A DNA stretch of 37,629 bases from Reticulitermes lucifugus (taxonomy: Eukaryota; Arthropoda; Insecta; Blattodea; Rhinotermitidae), in assembly GCA_026260175.1 (NCBI GenBank), contig JAKCWW010002436.1:19801-57429 (forward strand), given 5' to 3'. Under the pieces are notes generated by a model. It was not told where the DNA came from. It was given only the letters and a program-made list of their open reading frames with translations, and made no database searches. A program made the position numbers and the translations under genes. Below are positions 31,901 to 37,629 of this stretch, piece after piece; positions within the stretch are counted from its first letter, which is position 1, and each line of letters opens with the position of its first letter.

Positions 31901-33075
31901 ACTCAGAAGCAGTACTGCTTGAGCCAACTTCTGTAGTCAATTAATTGAAAAGTAGTAACTGATATGAATTAATCCTTACAGTTCTAGAAATGCAAATCTG
32001 TGGAATTTGCAATACAACAATGACAAAATTCTACTGACAAATGTTGATGAGAAGAGGCTGGAATTTCTAACTTCACGGGCAACTGGAAATTGGAACGGCA
32101 ATGTCTTTTTGGATGTGATGCAGTCACATCAACTGGTAGATGCAAACATAGTTATAAATCAGTCTTAGTCTAACCAACTGTCAGTGCATTAATGAAATGG
32201 CATTCACATGCAAAATATGTTGAATTAATGTAATTGCTGATGCAGCTGTCATCAAAAACTGAACTTTACGACTGTTATGATTTGCTGAGTATAATGTGCA
32301 ACAAAATCAGGAGATCTGGCACTCTGGCATCAAGGTGTTTAATAGTCTCCCCCTTGAAACCAGGAATTCATCCTGTAATGAACAGAGGTTTAAGGCTGTT
32401 CTAAAGAAATTTTTATTAACACGATCATTTTATACATTGGATGAATATTTCGAACATAAACCTTGTAATATAATTATATAATTACCATTTTGTAATTGTG
32501 ATTAATTTAGATTCCTCTTTTCAATATTCTAATTATAAACAATGGTATACATTAATAAAATTGATGTTTTATTATGGTACTGACTAGGTTGGATTTATAT
32601 CAATATTTTTCAAACTATCTGTATTATTACTTTATGACAAACTCAATGTAATGCTTTTGAGTGATGTTTTTATTGGCAAATTCTATATCCGACAGTTGTG
32701 TACCATTGAAGGATCAATGAATACAAATACAAATGAATGAATGTGATATGTTGATGTCTTTTTCTATGGAATATTAAACACTTTGTCACAATGGAAATTG
32801 CAGTAAAGCAAAATATTTCTTTAGTAACATGTGAACCTATTTACCAAAAAAATGTTGTGCAGTATATGACAAAGCAGTATTCAAAAAATTATGCACACAA
32901 ACTCACATACAAAATTCCCAGACTTTAATGAATGTCTTTCTAAGTTTCAGTCTACTACTATCAACAGTTCACTTACTTCATGTTCTACATCAAGTGCTGG
33001 AGCTAAACACGATAAGAAGTATAACCATGCAGTTGCCAGGGCCCATGCTGGTACAAGATACAATATATGACCCAT
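25905..33075 (-). CDS. TMEM41A: TMEM41A-like VTT/DedA-domain membrane protein
   Basis: A multipass protein of the VTT (DedA/SNARE-associated) family. Relatives TMEM41B and VMP1 are ER lipid scramblases; the role of TMEM41A is less settled. Coding exons (- strand, in order) are 33075-32977, 31557-31402, 30877-30716, 28849-28711 and 26077-25905, giving 242 aa (human 264). Visible parts are an N-terminal hydrophobic anchor (about 4-24), then YKQTFIIPGSALL|NVLAGALFG, GATCCYLWSFWLGK, the LLFLRMFPVSPNWLINLS signature (R155, P158, N162) and GLMPYNFLTVQAGEILGSLT, with a hydrophobic tail. Phases agree throughout. Intron 2 uses a GC donor (CTG|GCAAGT). The start ATG has A at -3 and G at +4; exon 1 is less conserved, so the start is less sure than the rest. 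An AG at about 33105 could end a 5' UTR intron. Confidence 0.92.
26278..26340 (-). repeat. Foldback repeat D, left arm
   Basis: The reverse complement (tagtaacctgtagatttgca, then aaactttgttgtgcatgat...) matches 26834-26896 on the + strand over about 63 bp with roughly ten mismatches. The arms are about 490 bp apart within TMEM41A intron 4. A hammerhead-like motif adjoins the left arm. Confidence 0.75.
26332..26374 (-). ncRNA. Hammerhead-like motif, foldback D
   Basis: On the - strand: AGGU, CUGAUGA (perfect core, 26370-26364), U, stem II GGUU...AGCC (4 bp with one G-U), AAAAC where GAAAC is expected, UA, G-U-A (valid NUH), then ACCU pairing with AGGU. Only the G of GAAA is lost. Stem III would be a single C-G pair. 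It is transcribed in the sense orientation within the TMEM41A intron. Probably inactive. Confidence 0.45.
26834..26896 (+). repeat. Foldback repeat D, right arm
   Basis: Inverted partner of 26278-26340. Upstream of it the hammerhead-like region is collapsed to 'ctctctgaaagtagtaacctg', apparently by a deletion between CUGA and the cleavage region. Confidence 0.7.
27817..27864. repeat. Perfect 18-bp hairpin
   Basis: GCTTAGTAAATAAGAAAA (27817-27834) and its exact reverse complement (27847-27864) are separated by 12 bp, in TMEM41A intron 4. Confidence 0.9.
28134..28280 (+). mobile_element. LINE C-terminal tail fragment
   Basis: Reads GRLKWARHAACKQKTNAYKI, then WIGKLHGYKPVGGTCLTWKD and NIKKF, then a stop (28278-28280). 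This matches the widespread non-LTR tail pattern RMRWAGHVARM..K.AYKVLVG, KPEGKRPLGRPR.RWEDNIK. It lies antisense within TMEM41A intron 4. It is probably the same broad LINE type as the pieces near UBA5 exon 5. Confidence 0.65.
28430..28576 (-). repeat. Interspersed repeat R1, copy 2
   Basis: The - strand reads MAVRVGCTVDRVTAVQVSLR, VIRFCPANHHSTYFSLT, matching the R1 copy at 2127-2290 in the same order. Boundaries are approximate. Confidence 0.5.
29295..29849 (-). other. Unexplained 184-codon open frame in TMEM41A intron 3
   Basis: This is the longest uninterrupted frame in the window. It runs ATG to stop on the same strand as TMEM41A but is not part of its reading. The N-terminal half is hydrophobic with two or three possible membrane segments (about residues 40-60 and 60-75). 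The C-terminal half contains YLVATDNCVSGMGTDFINHL, LLHLDLRWSQHAFEILL. I do not recognise it. A vague resemblance to the C-terminal region of insect gustatory receptors was considered, but the diagnostic TYLVIL/FF motifs are missing. It could be a decayed gene, a transposon piece or chance. Confidence 0.3.
30523..30560. repeat. Perfect 17-bp palindromic hairpin
   Basis: CGTTCAAATTTAAACGA and its exact reverse complement flank a 4-bp GAAT spacer, in TMEM41A intron 3. It may be two fused ends of a mariner-like element; that is speculation. Confidence 0.9.
32286..32735 (+). mobile_element. LINE 3' end (RT C-terminus plus 3' UTR)
   Basis: Reads SGIKVFNSLPLETRNSSCNE, then QRFKAVLKKFLLTRSFYTLD, EYFEH, and a stop at 32479-32481. 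This is the typical last segment of a Jockey-type non-LTR polyprotein (GIKIFN.LP..IK....N...FK..LKKFL...SFYTLEE). An AT-rich 3' region follows, ending in an 'atgaatacaaatacaaatga' repeat, as LINEs do. The copy is 5'-truncated and lies antisense in TMEM41A intron 1. It is a different LINE type from the pieces at 20.4, 21.2 and 28.1 kb. Confidence 0.7.
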
Positions 33076-35359
33076 AGTACATGGGTTTGGCTGACTGTAA
33101 CAATGAGGCATAGTATGACAAATAATTAACACAGAAATTACAGACACTATATTTAACCTGGGATGCAAAGCCATGTAGTTTGATAGATTGTTACCAATAT
33201 TTCAGAGGAAACTGCTGCTGCCTCCATCTTCATCGAAAACATGAGTAAGGGGCCATCACACAAAACAGTATCACATCCCAGAAGGCCACAACCTTAATAC
33301 CAAAGTAATAACTTAAAATCTCACTTCAATTTACCTTCTTAAATTTTAACAGCATGTATACATATCACATACATTGTGTGTTTGTCACACTAACCATCTT
33401 AAATTATTTCAGTTCTTGTTCTTCATGCCAAATGAAACATGTCCACATTATATACCTTCCAAATGTACAAATTTGTCACAAATTAAAGTAATATAAGATG
33501 AAAGTTTGTACAATCTTTCCATTAAAATTAAGAGACTTCATCTGATGGTAGCTAACTAGATGGTGACAAGTCTTCCTTGAAAAGTATTGTTACTTAGCTG
33601 GTCAAAAATTCTTTTATCAAAACATGTGTCTACAACTGTGTTCACACGAGTCCACCAACAAACTCTAACTTGAGCCTATTGAATTCAATCTACATAGATT
33701 CAATTTAATATTTTACTCTCATCTGTGCTTTGGTCTGTTTTTCAGTTCCCCAAACAAAATTCAGTATTCATTTCTCATTTCCCCCATATGTGCTACATAT
33801 ACAGTCCACACCCATAATTGCCCTAATAACATCTGGTGAAGAGTATAAATTATGGAAAGTTCATGGTGACTGTATGCAATGAAGTCTTCTTATGCAAGCA
33901 GCTGTATCACCAGTTCATGTCCTCAGAGACTGTCTGTCTCCAGCATCAGGGGTTGCCGCAATAAGTGATGTGGCCACACACTGTATTTATACTCAAGGTA
34001 TACCTTGGAGATGCACATCCTGTCTCTGGCATGGAACAATGAGGAAAAAGTGGGCAGTACTGTGGTCAGTCACAACTAGGCTTAGGATTATATGCATTTT
34101 GTATCCTGCAAAATGCATATTATCCAAAGACTAATGATAAAGGTAAGACAGTTTCCTTCGTTCCATGTCCCTAACTCGAACGTGGAATTGCCTGCAGGCA
34201 ACCAATTAAGGTAGTTAAGAAACTTTATACTTTCTGCAATATAATCCTAAGCCCAGTCATAACAGTCCACATTGCTTAACTCTGGGATGATAGTCACGTC
34301 CAAAAACTGCTTTTCAATGCGCGTAAAATGAGGAGCTCCAGTACGCATAAGGCATGTGATCCACTGCACTGCCAGTGGGGCATCCTCCAGTATTTGAGTT
34401 TGACATGTCTCGCTAGCATTGCGGTGAGACCGGATGTTCATGGAAAATTACTGGGTCTATTTTTGGTTATACCATGACTCTTACACTTACTGTATGTAAA
34501 GTATATAAAAAGACTTGGTGGTGGCAAATACCTATGGTGACATCAGTTTTTTTCATATTCAATCTGCATATGCAAATTAAATTTGACATAAATGAGCTTA
34601 CTGCTCTGGGGCTATTAAACATATAATTGGTTTTATAAACCTCAGAATTTGTGTTCAAGACAACAACATGATTAAATGCCACTAAATACTATACAATCCC
34701 TGCACACGGCATCACTTAACATGTGGTTGATATTAGGTTATGTAATTTACATATAACAGATAATACATTAAGTATAATTACCTGTAATATTAGTGCATTC
34801 GGAAATTCTATATTTCAATTTGCATGACACATTTTACAACATGTTTCACTTTTAAAATCCAAAGCAACGTCTTACACGGCACCTAACCTAACCTCACTGA
34901 CTCGTTCCGTAAACACAACAGCGTAGAACGTCATAATTGCGCGTAGTTCACGGATCTCAGGTAATGTTACAGGGAAAACTTGGCAATGGTATTATCACAT
35001 TAGTTCTTCGGGAATAAACATTATCTCCTCTTCGTCAACTTTCGTACTGAGGCACATGTTTACACATGGTTAGGCCGCTTTGAATCTTCGTTGATTCTAC
35101 TACATCCTTCACCGTCTTCTAACGCTTCGTGTTCCCTGAATTCAGCAATTTCTTGTTCTTTTATCTTGTATTCTTCTCATCTTATCATCATTGCCTAACG
35201 ACCATCGCTACTCCATGACTTGCGGTACTTACAACCATGAACCTTTGGTGGTTCCAATGTGCTAGTTGAGCCAGACCACTGAATGAAAAATTTTAGTAGC
35301 AAGTAAGGCAGTGTGTCTAGAAGACCGTTTGTGATTGGAAGGGATGTAGAGAGTGTGCA
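33076..35359. other. Upstream region of TMEM41A, nothing firm
   Basis: No gene was recognised. A 10-bp hairpin (atgcattttg...caaaatgcat) lies near 34090-34117, and 'cctaacctaacc' near 34884 holds two telomere-like units only. A - strand GTAAGT near 35234 could be the donor of a noncoding first exon of TMEM41A, but this cannot be shown from sequence alone. Confidence 0.45.
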
Positions 35360-36200
35360 ATGTTACTTAGATATTTTTTGGGGGGGGGCGGGGGGGGGGC
35401 TGCGTGCGCAGGCGGCAGCACAATTTATGGCGGCAGCGACCAGTCGACATCTCTGACAACTAGAAGAAACATCGTAAAGCAGTTGTGGGAACTCTCCCAC
35501 TGTTTCACTGGAGCAGCAGCTTCAGCATACTACCGGCCCCTTTTCGGACAACACGCTCCAGTCGTCCACCCAACCAAAGAGCTAACTAAGGGCGGAGACT
35601 TGCGCTCAGCGCAAGTCGACGACCCTTGGTCTGTTGAGCCATTCCTGCGTTTTAAAGCATCGCTGGGCTCAATAACAGACGCCTTATACTATACTGCAGA
35701 TTACGATTACGCTAACGTTTTGTAGTCTCGGTTAAGGGCCGGGACTTGGTACGCTAAAGGCTACGGATCTAGGAGCTTATAGTCTTCTTAATTAAGGGGA
35801 TATACTTTAGCTGGATGGCTCCCTGGGATTTGAACCCAGAGTGGCGTTTTCGTTAGTATAGTCGTGCATCTACAACTGGCATAGGGGTGAAATCGCTGTT
35901 ACCGGGGGAGTGCGCGCCGTGTCCCGACTTTATGTTATACCCTGGCTGAGGAAAAATCACGGAAAAACCTGTCAGGGTACCTCCATTCGTCGTCGGAACA
36001 GCATGTTAATCATACTCTCCAATCACTGTAACGAGCTACGCCAGCCCGCCAATCACAGCGCAGGCAGTCCGGCAGCGCCGGACATAAATAGCAGCGCAAT
36101 TAAAGCAATCAGCAGCATGCGCAGCAAAGAGATGCGAACATATATTCGGCAAGAAAATAGATGTGTGCAGGAGGAATGTAGGATGAATCCGGCACCGTAA
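35360..36200 (-). repeat. GC-rich repeat cluster with a tRNA-like T-arm
   Basis: Much more GC-rich than its surroundings, it starts at a run of about 20 G with one C. On the - strand near 35818-35845 the sequence CTGGGTTCAAATCCCAG forms a perfect T-stem/loop with a B box. It is preceded by 'gttgtagatgcacgac', which resembles a D-arm, so a tRNA-derived SINE on the - strand is likely. The part at 35900-36120 includes GCCGGACATAAATAGCAGCG, a possible promoter. The 121-codon + frame (35360-35725) has no recognised domain. Boundaries and classes are uncertain. Confidence 0.4.
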
Positions 36201-36206
36201 TCTGTG

Positions 36207-36558
36207 ACACAGACCGAGAACCGAGAGTGGAGTGAGGGGATGAGGGTCAAATATCACGCCTACTGTAATAGAGACATAGCCTGCATCCTAACATAAGTTC
36301 GTCTCGAGTGGCCATGTAGTTAATACACAGACCGAGAACCGTTAGCGGAGTGAGGGGACGGGATTCAAATATCGCGCCGATTGTAACAGAGACATAGCCT
36401 ACACCCTAACCTAAGTTTGTCTCGAGTAGCGATGTAGTTAATACACAGACCGATAACCATTAGTGGAGTGAGGAGGACGAGGTTCACATGTCACGTCAAC
36501 TGTAACAGAGACATAGCCTACAACCTAACCTAAACTTTGTCTCGAGTGGCCATGTAGT
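36207..36558. repeat. 118-bp tandem repeat, three copies
   Basis: Units start at 36207, 36325 and 36443 with ACACAGACCGA. Each contains 'gagacatagcct', a CCTAAC(C/A)TAA block, 'gtctcgag' and 'atgtagt'. Exact 118-bp spacing twice over and substitutions scattered among units indicate an old local amplification. Confidence 0.9.
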
Positions 36559-37629
36559 GCCTGCTTGAATGGAAGAGGAAAGTTTGAAATGAGCGCGCCA
36601 AGTTGTTGGAGGGAAATGGGGGCGAGGCCACAACGATCCACGCCCCAGAGCGTACGTGACCTTCGTCACAGCACACTGGATACATAGTGGTCGGGCTAAA
36701 GCACAGATTATCTAGGGCTAAAGTACATCAGTGCCACTTTGGTAACCATGAATCTGTGGCAAAAATGTGCCGCTGAACACGGTATAAGCATGTGGATGTT
36801 GTGTGTGTGGAAGGGTATCGTCGCAAGAGATGTGATAAAGCATATAATTATAGCTGGGTACAAGTTTCAGACCAATGCAATGCATCCATCTTCAGGGTGG
36901 AAGGTGAAGCAGCATTTTATTCCAAAATGTTCATAATCGTTTGCGACACTGCACGCGTCGCATTCTGCAGGTTACAGTAGATTCACTGCCATGATAATCT
37001 CAAATATCTTGTCAGAAGAATATACATAAGAAGAGGAAAGTAATATAAAATGTTGTCAGAATTTACATCTCAGAGCCAAATATAAAGGTTGTTGCGCTGA
37101 ATGCCTTGTGGTAGGTTACATTAAGTCTGGATTGCTAAGAGAACCTACTTTGCCCAAGAACAAAATGATAACTTGACACTGAGCCAGTGAGAGTGTCACT
37201 TGTTCATTATTTTCAGTAATTTTTTGTGACATTAAATATAAAAGTCATGAAACATGAAAAAAAAAATGCTGGGTGAAAATTATAGTTGACATCGCACCTT
37301 CAAATAGCAAGCAATTTTCCTGACAGCAGAAGTGGCATAGCACCACATCACTTAAACATGGGTGCTAAAAGTGTACTAACTTCCATCAGTTTTTGAATAA
37401 AAAAACTGATAATTCTCTTTAATTTGAAACTTTTAATTAAAGTTTTGAAAGTCTCATTGCTATGTAAAATTACTATGTACAATCTTTCTGCATACAAAGT
37501 TCTCATAACCACATTTAATTTCAAGATACATTGTAGCATAAGATGACATAAATCTGGGAGATGAAGTGTTTTGACGGAAAACGTCTTACACCGCGGGTCC
37601 GGTATGGGGGGAAACTATGCGAAAGTCGA
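36559..37629. other. Terminal stretch, nothing firm
   Basis: No gene was recognised. Sequence near 36790-36960 weakly resembles the repeat type at 22725-22815. A short hairpin of about 9 bp (catcagttttt / aaaaactgat) lies at about 37384-37411. Confidence 0.45.

Noticed and set aside
32947..33174. 75-codon frame starting at 33174 as the TMEM41A start
   Set aside because: The upstream part is not hydrophobic-anchor-like, and an acceptor-like TTACAG lies near 33105. The ATG at 33073-33075 has the better context and gives family-like length.
34881..34896. CCTAACCTAACC as a telomeric tract
   Set aside because: Only two to three pentamers; such short runs are common in insect DNA.
35225..35250. 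Noncoding first exon of TMEM41A ending at a GTAAGT donor
   Set aside because: Plausible position, but a single donor-like hexamer is not evidence; needs transcript data.
35934..35992. Hairpin TACCCTG...CAGGGTA enclosing CTGAGGA
   Set aside because: The pairing is good, but no stem II and no GAAAC/NUH in the right place. Treated as a hairpin within the repeat cluster only.
36845..36900. A fifth hammerhead-like string on the - strand (CUGAAGAUGG ... UGAAACUUGUA)
   Set aside because: Stem I flanks (CCACC and CCCAGC) do not pair and there is no inverted partner. The stretch also resembles a common noncoding insect repeat read on the other strand.

Overview
This is nuclear DNA from an insect: AT-rich, with long introns and many repeats. 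Two protein-coding genes can be reconstructed exon by exon, and the rest is almost all decayed transposable elements. The SINE and LINE remnants resemble repeats I associate with termites and cockroaches (Blattodea). That placement is recollection, not a search result, so I hold only 'insect' firmly. There is an assembly gap of 50 N at 17011-17060 and a single N at 7047.

Layout. 1-14.7 kb holds no gene I recognise. It contains two remnants of pogo/Tigger-type DNA transposons (4293-5575 and 8736-9355), two copies of one SINE family (3333-3600 and 7085-7290), tandem duplications, and two foldback repeats (5805-6029 and 12364-12704). UBA5, the E1 enzyme of the UFM1 pathway, runs on the + strand from 14714 to 24171 in seven coding exons (400 aa). 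Its introns carry SINEs, a hAT-like end, a foldback repeat and LINE fragments. TMEM41A, a VTT/DedA-domain membrane protein, runs on the - strand from 33075 to 25905 in five coding exons (242 aa). It has one GC-AG intron, and its introns carry LINE pieces and an unexplained 184-codon open frame. The two genes converge tail to tail about 1.7 kb apart. 33.1-37.6 kb is intergenic, with a GC-rich repeat cluster (about 35.36-36.20 kb) and a three-copy 118-bp tandem repeat (36207-36558).

How the genes relate. UBA5 activates UFM1, whose best-known targets are ribosomes at the ER. TMEM41A belongs to the ER/secretory scramblase-like VTT family. Their adjacency may be chance; nothing here shows co-regulation.

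Most interesting signal. Four unrelated foldback repeats (5805-6029, 12364-12704, 18820-19026, and the pair 26278-26340/26834-26896) each carry a motif laid out like a minimal type I hammerhead ribozyme. The order is short stem I, CUGANGA, U, stem II hairpin, GAAAC, 2-4 nt, G-U-H, then the stem I complement. Each copy has one or two core changes and is probably inactive. Hammerhead motifs are known in Penelope-like retroelements and related retrozymes, so these look like inverted terminal repeats of several such families. This rests on reading by eye and needs a covariance-model search.
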